Notes: generated by a model from the letters alone, not told the origin. A stretch of DNA of 64,000 nt from Lagenorhynchus albirostris (GCF_949774975.1 NC_083098.1:90700325-90764324); one strand, 5' to 3'. Numbered from the stretch's first letter, positions 13,018 to 25,215 are shown. Program-made: numbers and translations.

Positions 13018-13224
13018 TTTTTTTTTTTTTTTGTGGTACGCGGGCCTCTCACTGCTGTGGCCTGTCCCGTTGCGGAGCACAGGGTCCGGACACGCAGGCC
13101 CAGCGGCCCTGGGCCACGGGCCCAGCCACTCCGTGGCATGTGGGATCCTCCCAGACCGGGGCACGAACCCGTGTGCCCTGCATCGGCAGGTGGACTCTCA
13201 ACCACTGCACCACCAGGGAAGCCC
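13018..13224 (-). mobile_element. CHR-2-type SINE
   Basis: Full-length tRNA-Glu-derived SINE in reverse: plus-strand T tail, ggcctctcactgctgtggcc, and the 5' end complement caccagggaagccc. The box B complement (gggcacgaaccc) is present. Flanks carry an imperfect 9-bp target-site duplication, tgaaagaat at 13009-13017 and tgaaataat at 13225-13233. Frames such as the 94-codon one overlapping it are translations of the SINE, not proteins. Confidence 0.95.
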
Positions 13225-13309
13225 TGAAATAATGTTTATAACCTATGTGATACTTGTTGACAATCATCAGAGTAATCATTTTAAATAAAGTGAGATCATG
13301 TTATTCTGC

Positions 13310-13890
13310 AAAACACTGGGATCCCCAGTTCATTCAGTTTAAGAGCCAAAGTCCTTTAATGGTATCAAGTGCCTGCATGATCTGAATTCTTTATTAGCTT
13401 TCTGATCTCATCTACTACTTGTCCCCCATAACTCCCATAGAAACCTACTGAGTTGTTTTCTATTCCTTGAACATGAAAGATATTCTCAATCCACAGAACT
13501 TTTGCACCAATGTTCTCCCTTCCTAGAATACAGTTCCCCTAGATATCCACATGGCTGACTATTTCACTTCATTCAAGCATTTGCACAGATGTCAAGTTCT
13601 CATTGATACACAGCCTGACCATTCAACATTAAATTGCTTATCACCTCCCATACAGTAACTTCCACAGAGTCATGTTCCTTCTTTCTCTGGTCTCTTTCTC
13701 CTTATCCTTCTAATAACAATCATAGTTCATGTTACCTTTTAAAGTACTATACAATTTCCTTAGTAATTATATACATTGCTTACTCTCTGTCTCTTCTTCC
13801 ACTAGAATGTAAGCTCCATAAATTTAGGGATCTTTTGTTTAATGAGGTATTCTAAGCATCTGGAAACAAGTCTGACTTTTAAATGACACA
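13310..13890 (+). repeat. L2 LINE fragment
   Basis: Long, diverged L2 3' part: tgcctgcatgatctgaattc, tcatctactacttgtccccc, tcattcaagcatttgcacag, ccttctttctctggtct-type pyrimidine stretches and ctagaatgtaagctccataa near 13,803-13,822. Confidence 0.7.
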
Positions 13891-13963
13891 AAAATAAAAA
13901 TGATTTTTAATTTGATTATTATCTGTGATAAAAGGCTGGCAAATGGCAACAAATGTTTGAAAG

Positions 13964-14007
13964 TACATTGTTTCTGAAGTTGAAATACATTGTTTCTGAA
14001 GTTAAAA
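13964..14007 (+). repeat. 22-bp tandem duplication
   Basis: The unit tacattgtttctgaagtt plus a short A-rich spacer occurs twice head to tail, first at 13964-13985 and then from 13986. Confidence 0.9.
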
Positions 14008-15500
14008 ATGTGTGTTAACACACTACAATATCCAGAATGTGTAATTCAGCCCTGCCTATTAGGGACCTTATCTTATATTTCTTTGGGAACGTTTCACTGT
14101 GTGCATTACTATCTGCCTAGTAATTGCTCACAAAGTACATGTCACATTCACTGAATAAATATGAGCATTATGTTTCTAACAACTACAATAAAACAAGCAT
14201 GTTTTAAAATGTCTGGTCTGATTGAACCAGTCTTTCCTCATACTCCTAACCAGTACAGTGACAGTGAATCAATCAAAGCACTTGGTAATAGACAGATGAT
14301 TTAAGTTTCGTAGATCTTAGCTGCATTGCTAATTATGTTTACTCAAATCTTCACACATTTTCAGATAATATTACAACTCCAAGAGCTTGACCTAAAGTAT
14401 TAGAACCAATTCACAAAATTATGGATGGAATTTTGATAAGTTTATGAGAGTTTTTCTGGGGATATCCTACTTAAAAAAAAAACAACAACACAAAAACAAA
14501 ACAAAAAAAACCTCTGCTTATCATAATCCACAGAGAATGGGAAAGCATCTTCAATGACCAAGATAGCTCTAGGGTTTCCTGGCAAATCCTAACATTTTGA
14601 CTTCAAAATGCCATGCTCTAAGAAATTTCAAAAAGGCACATACATTAGCAGTGGACCCATAGACTATGAATTTAAACCTAGGGAGAGGATGAGGTAAGGA
14701 GTAGGATGAAACTGATTGAGTTAATAAAAGAAGAGCACTATTTACATTTGGCAAATATTTATAGACTACAAGTATTATTTACTAGGTACTATTCTCAGTA
14801 GTGGATATACTGCAGTAACTAAAATAGACAAATTCCTTGATCTAACTGTATAGTTTTTCTAAGAATCTTCAATTTCTAAAAATCTTGACATATGTTTTAA
14901 ATGAGTCCTTGTAAGCAGCAAACTGAAAGAAATTTAGGTACAGATGATATGGCCAAATGCAGCATAATATGAGGATTTCAAATCTTTCATTGTAGTACCC
15001 AATTTATAAAGTAAAAGAAGACAGAATACTTGTTCCATCATTCTATAATCTATGCCATGAAGGGTAATTTCCAATCTTTGCTGCCATCATATATAAAATT
15101 TGTATGCACAAAAATATTTTTGTATTAATTTACATATGCACACATATATATATTTGTTTTTTTTTCTCGACTAGTACCACACATGCCATAGGAACTTTTA
15201 TTTAACTAAAATGAGCTTTTATTTCCCTCAATTTCATCTATATGATGGTTAAAAAACAAAAAACCCACACCTAGATTATTTCTATTAGGTAAAATAATAG
15301 GCATTTGTCTTCTTACAAGATTACTTGGAAAGCACGAAAACAAAATTTGAAGTAAAAATTCCAGTATTTAAACATTGTTTTCATCAGAAATATCATTATC
15401 ATCATCAACATTAGATCACCTTAGGCATTTACTATTCCTTCACTCCTCCTCCTGCTGTTATTAACAATGTGACTTGAGATAGTAATTAACAAGGATGAAG
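14008..15500. other. AT-rich DNA, no gene seen
   Basis: A-rich tract at 14472-14511. A short stretch near 14,760-14,850 (ttactaggtactattctcag, then gtggatatactgcagtaact) resembles the old repeat noted at 46 kb but is too short to call. Nothing else is recognised. Confidence 0.45.
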
Positions 15501-15559
15501 CCCAACAAATCACTAAGTGTGCTCAGAACTCTACATTGTATATTCCAGTTACTAGTCAC

Positions 15560-15725
15560 TAATCATACAAAGAGGGAATTTTAAAAATCCCAGTTGGGTA
15601 GATATGAAAACTGAGTACTAGAGTGCTTAGGCTACCTGTGGTCACATAACTAAATAGCCCTGTAACACAGATGTATACCATCTTTCTGATTCCAGAACCC
15701 ATGATTTAAATGGTCCACTAGACTG
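15560..15725 (-). repeat. MIR SINE
   Basis: MIR in reverse: atgaaaactgagtactagag, ctgtggtcacataactaaat, then a diverged gattccagaacccatgattt. Ancient and inactive. Confidence 0.6.
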
Positions 15726-15784
15726 CTACTCATTGTGTCTTGTGCCATGCTAACTAAGCCTTTAAAAACTATTATTTATTAAAA

Positions 15785-15945
15785 ATGTCATGATAACCCT
15801 ACCAGGGAGTCAATACCATTTGCCTTTACAAATAAGGAGAACAAGGTGACAAGGTTAAATACGTTCTCTGAGGTCCATGACAGTTTGGTTTGACTCTAAA
15901 ATCTATACTATTAGCCATCAAACTACAGCTTTTCTCATAGGATAA
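15785..15945 (-). repeat. MIR SINE
   Basis: A second reverse MIR: accatttgcctttacaaata, aggagaacaaggtgacaagg, gttctctgaggtcc, then gtttgactctaaaatctata. Separate from the copy just to its left. Confidence 0.55.
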
Positions 15946-15959
15946 GGTTAGTTGTCCAA

Positions 15960-16009
15960 ATCTCTTACATTTGTATTACAAATGTATCTCTTACATTTGC
16001 ACTACAAAT
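15960..16009 (+). repeat. About 25-bp tandem duplication
   Basis: tctcttacatttgtattacaaatgta is followed by a second copy tctcttacatttgcactacaaatg. Each unit also contains a short inverted repeat (catttgt/acaaatg). Confidence 0.85.
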
Positions 16010-16068
16010 GATGGCAGAGCAGAAACGTCATTTTCTGAAAAGTAAATTCATTCACCAACAAATAGCTA

Positions 16069-16070
<2 letters not shown>

Positions 16071-16100
<30 letters not shown>
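16071..16100. repeat. (TA)n microsatellite
   Basis: About fifteen uninterrupted TA units. A candidate length polymorphism. Confidence 0.95.
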
Positions 16101-16103
<3 letters not shown>

Positions 16104-16930
16104 TTTAAGACTAAGAATGTATTTCTTTATTTTGTCTTTCTAGATAGAGAAAATCTGTCATACACATTTGAATGTTACATTTATCACACAATATTTTCCT
16201 TTTTATTTCAGAGAATTGTTGCATATTTAGTCAAAATGAGTTAAAAATTAATAAAAACATTAGTTTTCATCCTAATAGATTTCTATAAGAAAGGTCTCTG
16301 TAAATTTACAAGACCATGTTTATTTTATATTGTAAAGATTCCAGAGTGCTTGCTATATTTAGTTTATCTACTTGAAAGAAAGCTAAACATTGTTCCTCTG
16401 GCTCTTCTAGATCATAACTAAATCTTCTGGTTTTGAAAGCAATGGAATTATATATCATAGACTATATTACAAATTACTGCACCAAATCCCAGAGACACCT
16501 TATTAATAAAAGATTTAAACATTTTTCAGTTTTTTTATATGTTTGAACAGAGTAAAATACATTAAAAGGAGAAAGAATCCAGAATATTATCACATTATTT
16601 TTTAATGTGATATTTCTCTTAGGAAATTACTTCTTATTTTGACTTATCTCCAAAATTTGGTTTCTTTGATTTAATTGACAAAGATCTTTCCTGTGATAAG
16701 ATAGTAAAGGAGGGAGTATGCCTACTTTGATCAGATCACTATCAGATCATGTTTTAGAAATGGAACAAATATATGACCATTTTAAATTGTACGAGCCATT
16801 AAATCTTCAAAAATTGAGGAAAAGTTTAGCAATAGAAAATTAATTGTATTCAGTTATTTTCTTACTCCCTCTTAATATTACTTAATATTAAATATCACCA
16901 TATAACAGGTTTTTTGAACACCATATGCAA
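16101..16930. other. AT-rich DNA, no gene seen
   Basis: No recognisable repeat or exon. Confidence 0.5.
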
Positions 16931-16934
16931 AATA

Positions 16935-17165
16935 GACTCCCTCTTTCCTCCTTACCATGCTTTATTTTTTCAAGGCATTTATAAGCACATAAAATATTAT
17001 TTTGTCCATTTTTTAATCATCTGCACTTTTTTCTTCCCCACTCCATCCTAAATGTTCACTCCATGAGAACATACACTTTTGTTTTGTTTAAGACAATGTA
17101 CCTGACCTGTAGGATTTTGTGAGGCCTGTAGAAGATAAACAAATATCTGTTGAATAAAACAAACG
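16935..17165 (+). repeat. L2 LINE 3' end
   Basis: Order of words fits L2: ctttcctccttaccatgctt, tgttcactccatgagaacat, then caaatatctgttgaataaaa at the end. Confidence 0.6.
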
Positions 17166-17669
17166 TGCAAATACCAAACAATAATATGGAATCAATATTA
17201 ATTTGTTGCTCAGTTTTTAAAAGATTTAGTAAATTGTCCTTTTATAGCAATATTGTAATATAGTGAGTTCACATTATAGGAAAAAATAGTAATAGTTACA
17301 TTATCATTGTTTAAAATTTTGTTATAAAGAATTGAAATCAACATTAAGTGACAATGTAAGTGAATATGTGATACTATGTGAAAACATTTTTTTGAGTGAG
17401 TCTTATTTATAAAATGCAGGCTTAAGAAATTTCAATAGGGAGAAATTGCTTTCATAAATGAAAGATTACTTCAAATATATACGTTTTTATTTGACAATTT
17501 ACAATACGTATAAAGAGAACCATATCATTTACCACAGCAATTTTCTACTGTACTATAACAAATATTGAGAGGCCATACCTTCCTTCATATAGTAAGCACT
17601 TATAAAAGTTTGGATTTGTTCTTGGCTTATATTCTGACTTCTGCATTACACAGAAGTGTCATAAGCATT

Positions 17670-17835
17670 GATTGAATGGTCAGACAAACTTGACTTGATT
17701 CCTTGCTTTGCCATGTATTAGCTAATTTGGGTACATTACTTAAACTTCCTAAATCATGGACTCTCCACTTACAAAATTATGCTGGTCTGCCTTTAAGGGA
17801 TTGTAATAAGAATTAAAAAATAATACATGCACATA
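17670..17835 (+). repeat. MIR SINE
   Basis: Forward MIR: gacttgattccttgctttgc, ttgggtacattacttaaact, tcctaaatcatggactc, then gggattgtaataagaattaa. Confidence 0.65.
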
Positions 17836-17849
17836 CATTAGCTCATGCC

Positions 17850-20800
17850 TTATGGAAAGATATGCATATGGAAATATTTGTGTAGATAAATAAGCTTTTT
17901 TCTATAAGTCTTTTTATGTTTATAAATAAAAGTGTGTGTAGGTACTCACTACCCAATTAATGTATGGTTTATCCATGTATGATTATTTTCCTTGGATCTA
18001 TTTCATGGCCATGGCCATTATATATACATGTTTTGTCTCAAAGAAGTTAAGAACAATTTGTGTTCTTAACAAAAGATTCTTATTTTTGATACTTTTACTA
18101 CAATACAGCTTAACCTGTTTCCAGCTCTTCTTCATTCAAACATTGAATCTATTATCCGTTTTCAAAGACATTTATGATACATGTGTTAGTTGTGCATGAT
18201 TTATTTTGGATCAAGGCAGAGTCTTTATCTACATAGTTTATTTTATTCTTTGTTGGACAATGATAACCATTTCATGTTGGTAAAAGCACAGCATTTTGCT
18301 TTTCTTTCTTAATGTAATTATCTTACATTCATTGGAGACAAGAAGCATAACTATTTGAAAGCTCCATTATTTTCTCTTGCTTTGTGCGTAAAGCATATAA
18401 TGTAATCCATACAATGGAAAGGAATTTCAGAAGTGACTATTAAATATGCTTAACTGCAGATCAGGGAATGAGTAAAAATGAGGCCATGAGAAATTACAAT
18501 GAGAAATTACATATCTATATAAACAATAAAAATGTTAAATGACTATATTCTTATAAACATCTGATTAAACATCAAAAATTAAAAAGTCTATTACCATACC
18601 ATGAACTGTTATTTGGATTCTGCACAGCAAATTATACAGTTATTATTGCAATGATTGGATACATACAAAATAGATATGATTAGCAGCCCTGTCACTCTTA
18701 AGTCATTATCCAAATGATGACTTGATTGTACTTTTCAAGGGCCTTGAAAAGAAGGAGCTTTTACATCTGCTGAACAATATGGTATTTGGTAACAAAACAT
18801 CTACACTGTATTGCTTTTGATTTAATTAGTGAAGAATATAATCAAAAGAAAGACCTTAAATATTTCATTTCAAGACAGTAATTGGATTTATTCTGTAGTG
18901 CTACCAGGTTTCATTATTAATTTTAATAATTATATTTAATAGTAGAATGAAAGGTGAGCCATGAAAAACTTAATTACAATAAATATATGCTGTATTTGTG
19001 ATCCAGATGGTGTGAGAAACCATGACTTGTGCATCTGCCACCTCTGTTATACACCCTGTTACAAAACTATACCATTGATAGATAAAATAACTTTAAATTT
19101 AATGCTAAAACATTGTCATGCACAAAACCATTTCCTAGAAATAATTATACATAATGGTAAGTGGTGTGGAAGCTATGGTTTTTTGGGGTTTTAGGGTCAT
19201 AAGGAGTTAGATATGACCTGAAGACCTACTCTAGCTGACTAAAAAGACTAAAAGTGTCTCAAGTTAATTACAACAATGAAGCCAGATCACCACACAATAA
19301 AAGACATATAATTTGGAGGACCCACTGCCTATCTATCTATCTATCTAAATAAGTAAATAAAACAGAGGTTTTAAATATATATACCGAGATCTTATGATAT
19401 GGCTTAAATACATCAGCATACACGTCAAAATCAGGTCTTGTACTAGGTCTTAAAACACCTTAGTGGTTGTATTTGCAGTATCCCCAATGTTTCTGAAAAA
19501 ACATTTTTTGTGGTAGATGAAAGAAAACCCTCCTCAAATCTTCTATAAAGAATGATTGAAAAATTGGATGTGTGTTTGTGTGTGTCTTATTTTTAAACAC
19601 CTCCCACAAAGAGCCTTCAAATAAATTTACAAAACACATGTATTAATCATGTTTTCCACAATACAAAACTTTTAAAGTTTACACTGGGGTTTATTCTGGG
19701 ATTTATAATTCTAACCATAAAAGTGGGGGAAAAAAGCATGGTAGAATGGGTATTGAAAGCTTTTGTGGAAATAGTGTCAGTTACTTCCACTCACACTCCA
19801 TTAGCTAGAATATAGCAACAAATAACAGAAGACAGAGAAAAGTAATCTAGCTCTATTGAAAAAAAAAAAGAATATGGACTTCAGGGATTAGTTAGAAGTC
19901 TATGTAGTAAGCAGCTAAAAAATGACCACTAACAAAACTACGTACAAAAATCAGTTTTCAAAACATGAATTGAATGCAGATGAAATGAAAATGATGGAGT
20001 GTCCTAAAATATGGCCCTAAATTAAAGAAACAGACATGTTATATCCTATCTTGAAAATCAGATGTTCTACACAAAAAATGCAATTGAGAGGTTTTTTACA
20101 TCTTAAATGCAAAAAAGTGTAATATATTATATGTCAACCTAAACACTTACGCAATTTTCTAAAACCTGACTGGAACACAGTAAAATCATTTATGTAAATA
20201 ATAAATTATAATGTTAAGAAGCAATCTTTAAATGATTGTTTTTGATTACCAGACAATGAATAAAATTCTACTTAGCATACTTTTCAAAATATCTACCAAA
20301 TATTCTATTATTTGAACAGTTGTTATTTAAATGGTATCCTGATACTATTTTTGCACAACATTTTGCTAAATTTTTCTACATAATGAATGTCACTATTATT
20401 TCTTTATGACATAAATTATCTTCTATATAGAACTGATTATTAAGATAGAGAAAATACTCAATTTTATAAATTAAAGAGAATCCTAGAATCACGGATTAGA
20501 ATATTATACTTTAGAATATGATTACTTAATATTAACATTTTTTTAATTTATAGGTTTTAAATTGCATATATAACCCAGAAAGTCTTAATCCATCACTTAG
20601 AAAGACCTGAGAAAACAATCAAAAAACAATCAAATGAGGATTATTAAATTGCCATCATATTTAAGAGGATAGACAAAAATCCAACTAAGTTTCTTGAAAA
20701 GATTCAAAATGAAGATTTACACTATTTTTCACAAGGATATTTTAGGCTTAAAATTATTTACAGAGGATAAGAAAATTTTCCAGATCAGGAATATTATCAT

Positions 20801-21309
20801 TGAAAAATAAATGAATCTTTGATTGCAGTACAAGAAACAGCTTTTACAACTCATCAAAGAGCTTGAAACCACAAGGTAACAAAACTGCATGGTACCATAA
20901 AATATTTAAAATGCATTTCATTTTTAAGGTTTTCTTGCTTTAATAATTTATCAGAGATTCACCCCTTAGGTTTAGTGGGATCTGTACTATAAAGACATCT
21001 CCATAAAGCAGTGAGAAATCTTCCAAGAAATGTGCATGAAACTTGAGTTATTTTTATTAAAATTTTTAAAACAGCTTAAAGTACCAAACACACATGTGCA
21101 TACCAACCAGGTATTAAAATGTAATATGTTGCCATGCTTCTTTAAGATTTTTTTTAATAAATAAAAAATTAAATATAGGCTTTTCTCCTCAGTATATCCC
21201 TAGCAAACTTCATTATCTAATTGTTCTACTTCTCTCACTAGAAGGCAGAGGTTATTTTTGCTGCCCATGGTTTTAGAGTTATTATAGCTCCATATTTGTA
21301 AATAGTTTT
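17850..21309. other. Long AT-rich stretch, no gene seen
   Basis: About 3.4 kb without a recognised element apart from a short CTAT run near 19,330-19,347 and a TG-rich spot near 19,570-19,585. The frames at 17960-18199 and 18961-19194 lack domains. The second is rich in Cys but has no spacing that fits a known finger. Confidence 0.5.
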
Positions 21310-21322
21310 TATGTTCCTATTT

Positions 21323-21633
21323 ATTTATTTATAATTTATTTATTTTATTGATTGATTTTTGGCTGTGATGGTCTTTGCTGCTGTGCACGGGCTTTCTCTT
21401 CCCTGTGGTGAGCGGGCTTCTCATTGCGGTGGCTTCTCTTGTTGTGGAGCATGGGCTCTAGGTGTGCAGGCTTCGGTAGTTGTGGTTTGTGGGCTCTAGA
21501 GCAAAGGCTCAGTAGTTGTGGTGCACGGGCTTAGTTGCTCCGCGGCATGTGGTATCTTCCCTGACCAGGGCTCAAACCCATGTCGCCTGCATCGGCAGGT
21601 GGATTCTTAACCACTGTGTCACCAGGGAAGCCC
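21323..21633 (-). mobile_element. CHR-1-type SINE (long form)
   Basis: A long tRNA-Glu-derived SINE in reverse: plus-strand ttggctgtgatggtctttgc, successive tgtggtgcacgggcttag and gctccgcggcatgtgg blocks, and the 5' end complement caccagggaagccc. Flanked by tatgttcctattt at 21310-21322 and tatgtttctattt at 21634-21646, a 13-bp duplication with one mismatch. More diverged than the CHR-2 copies, as expected for an older family. Confidence 0.95.
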
Positions 21634-21646
21634 TATGTTTCTATTT

Positions 21647-22528
21647 TTGTATTTACATAAATGTGTTACACTCTTTGTATGATTTATCTTCCTTTCTTTT
21701 ATAATAGCATATTTTAATATGCTTTTATGTCAATACATATATCTATGCTTAGTTTATTCTAATCCATCATGTATAGTATTTTAATACATAAGTATCCAAA
21801 ATATACACCCATATGCTTACTGATAGGAACTAAAGTTTTGCCACTCTTACACTCTTAATAAACAATTCTGTAATGTAAGGTCACATGTTTGTATACTCAA
21901 AAGCTAACTTAAGAGTGTGCATTAAAATGTACTAAATTTTTTCCAATTTTTCTCCAAATATTGTTTCTATTTTACCCACCCACCATTATCCTATTAGGTT
22001 TCTTGATGGTACTTTATATTTGAGAACTTTAGGTTTGGGACAGTATGATGAGTGTAAAATACCTTTTAAAATTTTGTTATTCTTGACTAACTTGAAGGTT
22101 TCCCCCCCCACCCCCATATATTTGTAAGTTATTAAGAGTGACTCCTCTTCACTTTGTCTTTCTGGCTATTTTTACATAGGGTTGGTTTTGGTCATCTACA
22201 TTTTGAATATTGTTTCCTAGGTTGTGGCTTGCCTTTTTACCTTGTTGATGTTTTATTTGCTACACAAATTCATTTGTAATATAGTCAAAATAAAAAAGAA
22301 TATTTCCATTAATTTTTCCAGTGTGGCTCATTCTACTAATTATAATATACAATTGTGTTGAATTGTTTTGGTTTGATTTCAATGTTTGAGTGGGATTTTT
22401 ATTTTGTTTTAATATGTAGAATGTTTAAATGTTTTAAAATTGGCCAACATTCATTTAATTCATTTGTCAGTCATATTTCAGTGTAGTAAAATTTATACTC
22501 CTGTTATAAGCATGATTGAATATTTTTT
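21647..22528. other. AT-rich DNA, no gene seen
   Basis: A run of eight C residues followed by more C lies at 22102-22116. Nothing else is recognised. Confidence 0.5.
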
Positions 22529-22543
22529 AGCTGATTTACTTTT

Positions 22544-22739
22544 TTTGTGTGTGTGTGTGGTACGTGGGCCTCTCACTGTTGTGGCCTCTCCCGTTGTGGA
22601 GCACAGGCTTCGGACGCGCAGACTCAGTGGCCATGGCCCATGGGTCCAGCCGTTCCGCGGCATGTGGGACCAGGGAACAAACCCGTGTCCCCTGCATTGG
22701 CAGGCGGACTCTCAACCACTGTGCCACCAGGGAAGCCCC
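22544..22739 (-). mobile_element. CHR-2-type SINE with (CA)7 tail
   Basis: Reverse CHR-2 with a perfect 15-bp target-site duplication, agctgatttactttt at 22529-22543 and 22740-22754. Between the body and the A tail lies a (TG)7 run at 22546-22559 on the plus strand. The body lacks about 10 bp relative to other copies, between catgtgggac and cagggaac. The perfect flanks suggest a recent insertion. Confidence 0.97.
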
Positions 22740-22754
22740 AGCTGATTTACTTTT

Positions 22755-23184
22755 ATGTCCAGTTTTTGTTTTATTTTCAAGTTTTCTTTATTTTTTCCTC
22801 TTAATTTGAAAAGTTCTTCATATTTTATGATTAGTCCTTTTGCTTTGCTACATGTTGCAAATATTAATCCCAGTTTATTTATTTTTCTATTTTTCAATGG
22901 AGTTTTTTGTCATGAAACTATTACTATTTATTTAAATGTAGTTAAAGTGATCAGCTTTTTAAATTGCCTTTAGATTGCCTTTCCTTTGTTAGATTTTTTT
23001 TTTTTACAATATAAAATAAACAGTTTTATTTTTGATGTGTCTCTAGACATCAATCAATGGCCACTTTCAGAGTCCTATTTAGTGTAATTACCACTGAAGG
23101 AAGAACAAGATTTGTCATGGGACTTGTACGTTTCTTTTTGCTGATCCAATTTTCCATTGTTTACTTTTCATATGAATAGTCATA
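22755..23184. other. AT-rich DNA, no gene seen
   Basis: No gene. A run of T residues lies at 22995-23006. Confidence 0.45.
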
Positions 23185-23503
23185 TATATGGTCAAATGAT
23201 CTTCAACAAGGGTGTCAACATTACACAATGGGGAAAGACTACACATTTTTCCATGTCATGAAGCTTTCCCCTATGCTTTCTTCTTGGAGATTTATAGTTT
23301 CAAGTCTTGTACTTAGTTCATTAGTCCACTTTGAGTTGATTTTTGTATATGGTTAAATTAAGGATCCAATTTCATTCTTCTGTATGTGGATATCTAGTTT
23401 TCCCAGCAACATTTGTTGAAGAGAATATTCATTGAATTTGGCAGTTATTTCTTGGCTATGACACCATAGGCACAGGCAACAAAAGCAAAAACTGACAAAT
23501 GGG
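23185..23503 (+). mobile_element. Old L1 ORF2 fragment with an internal inversion
   Basis: Plus-strand L1 ORF2 words flank a reversed block. Left flank: atggtcaaatgatcttcaac and acaatggggaaaga. Right flank: ggcagttatttcttggctat and ggcacaggcaacaaaagc. The block between about 23250 and 23437 reads as L1 on the minus strand (ctttgagttgatttttgtat, ttcattcttctgtatgtgga, ttttcccagcaacatttgtt). Put back in forward orientation, the block fits the gap between the two flanks. Confidence 0.8.
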
Positions 23504-23634
23504 ACTACTGTGGTCCCTAAGTATCCAAAGGGGTTTGGTTCCAGGACCCCCTGTGGATATCAAAATCCACAGGTGCTCAAGTCCTTATATAAAATGGCAT
23601 AGTATGTGCATATAACCTATGCACATATTCCCAC
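23504..23634 (+). mobile_element. Tigger-type DNA transposon fragment
   Basis: A terminal part of a pogo/Tigger-like MITE: gtggtccctaagtatccaaa, gtttggttccaggacccc, ctgtggatatcaaaatccac, then tatataaaatggcatagt and tataacctatgcacat. It starts inside the old L1 and is itself cut by the next L1, so it gives the middle layer of a nested set. Orientation is arbitrary. Confidence 0.75.
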
Positions 23635-23635
23635 A

Positions 23636-25111
23636 AATTTTATTTTTTTGAATTTTATTTATTTTTTAATACAGCAGGTTCTTATTTGTTACCTATTTTA
23701 TACATATTAGTGTATACATGTCAATCCCAATCTCCCAATTCATCCCCCCACCACCCCCCACCACTTTCCCCTTGGTGTCTATACATTTGTTCTCTACATC
23801 TATGTCTCTATTCCTGCCTTACAAACTGGTTCATCTGTACCATTTTTCTAGATTCCACATACATGCATTAATGTACCATATTTATTTTTCTCTTTCTGAC
23901 ATACTTCACTCTGTATGACAGTCTCTAGGTCAATCTACGTCTCTACAAATGACCCAATTTCGTTCCTTTTTATGGCTGAGTAATATTCCATTGTTTATAT
24001 GTAACATTATCCATTCGTCTATTGATGGACATTTAGGTTGCTTCCAGGACCTGGCTATTGTAAATAGTGTTGCAATGAACATTGGGGTGCATGTGTCCTT
24101 TTGAATTATGATTTTCTCTGAGTATATGGCCAGTAGTGAGATTGCTAGGTCATAAGGTAATTCTATTTGTAGGTTTTTAAGGAACATCCATAGTGGCTGT
24201 ATCAATTTACATTGTCACCAACAGAGCAAGAGGGTTCCATTTTCACCACACCCTCTCCAGCATTTGTTGTTTGTAGATTTTCTTATGACGGCCATTCTGA
24301 CTGGTGTGAGGTGATACCTCATTGTAGTTTTGATTTGCATTTCTCCAATAATTAATGATGTTGAGCAGCTTTTCATGTGCCTCTTGGCCACCTGTATGTA
24401 TTCTTTGGAGAAAGGTCTGTTTAGGTCTTCTCCTCATTTTTTGTTTGGATGGTTTGTTTTTTTTAATATTGAGCTGCATGAGCTGTTTATATATCTTGGA
24501 GATTAATCCTTTGTCTGTTAATTCATTTGCAAATCTTTTCTCCCATTCGGAGGGTTGTCTTTTCGTCTTGTTTATAGTTTCTTTTGCTGTGCAAACACTT
24601 TTAAGTTTCATTATGTCTCATTTGTTTATTTTTGTTTTTATTTCCATTACTCTAGGAGGTGGATCAAAAAAGATCTTGCTGTGATTTATGTCAAAGTGTG
24701 ATCTTCCTATGTTTTCCTCTAAGAGTTTTATGGCGTCTGGTCTTACATTTAGGTCTTTAATCCATTTTAAGTTTATTTTTGTGTATGGTGTTTGGGAGTG
24801 TTCTAATTTCATTCTTTTACATATAGCTGTCAGTTTTCCCAGCACCACTTATTGAAGAGACTGTCTTTTCTCCATTGTATGTCTTTGCCTCCTTTGTCAT
24901 AGATTAGTTGACCATAGGTGCATGGGTTTGTCTCTGGGTTTTCTATCCTGTTCCATTGATCTATATTTCATTTTTTGTGCCAGTACCATATTTTCTTGAT
25001 TACTGTAGCTTTGTAGTATAGTCTGAAGTCAGTAAGTCTGCTTCCTCTAGCTCAGTTTTTTCCCCTTAAGATTGCTTTGACTCTTTGGGGTTTTTTGTGT
25101 CTCTATACAAA
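23636..25111 (-). mobile_element. L1 LINE, 3' UTR and ORF2 C-terminal part, broken
   Basis: Minus-strand L1 with its 3' end at left. The 3' UTR carries the C-rich (on the plus strand) tract at 23738-23770. ORF2 remnants run from about 24848 down to 23930 as three separated frames (76, 122 and 91 codons), so the reading frame is broken. The family-typical wording is clear: WEKRFANELTDKGLISKIYKQL in part, and LPYDLAISLLAIYSEK. It aligns with the L1 at 34.5-36.1 kb but its 3' UTR differs, so it belongs to another subfamily. Right end is cut by a CHR-2 SINE at 25112, and a further piece resumes at 25212. Confidence 0.9.
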
Positions 25112-25215
25112 TTTTTTTTTTTTTTCTGGTACACGGGTCTCTCACTGTTGTGGTCTCTCCTGTTGCAGAGCACAGGCTCCGGACGTGCAGTCTCAGCGGC
25201 CATGGCTCACAGGCC
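25112..25215 (-). mobile_element. CHR-2-type SINE, 5'-deleted
   Basis: Only the 3' half of the SINE is present: T tail, cacgggtctctcactgttgt, acaggctccggacgtgcag, gcggccatggctcac. It stops at ggcc and passes directly into L1 sequence. The tRNA-like 5' half with both promoter boxes is missing. Confidence 0.9.

Noticed and set aside
12921..13288. Overlapping 64-94-codon frames on both strands
   Set aside because: They are translations of the CHR-2 SINE; the same peptide patterns recur at every CHR-2 copy in the window.
18961..19194. 77-codon Cys-rich frame
   Set aside because: Cys spacing fits no finger or knottin pattern I know, there is no splice or promoter context, and such frames arise by chance in AT-rich DNA.
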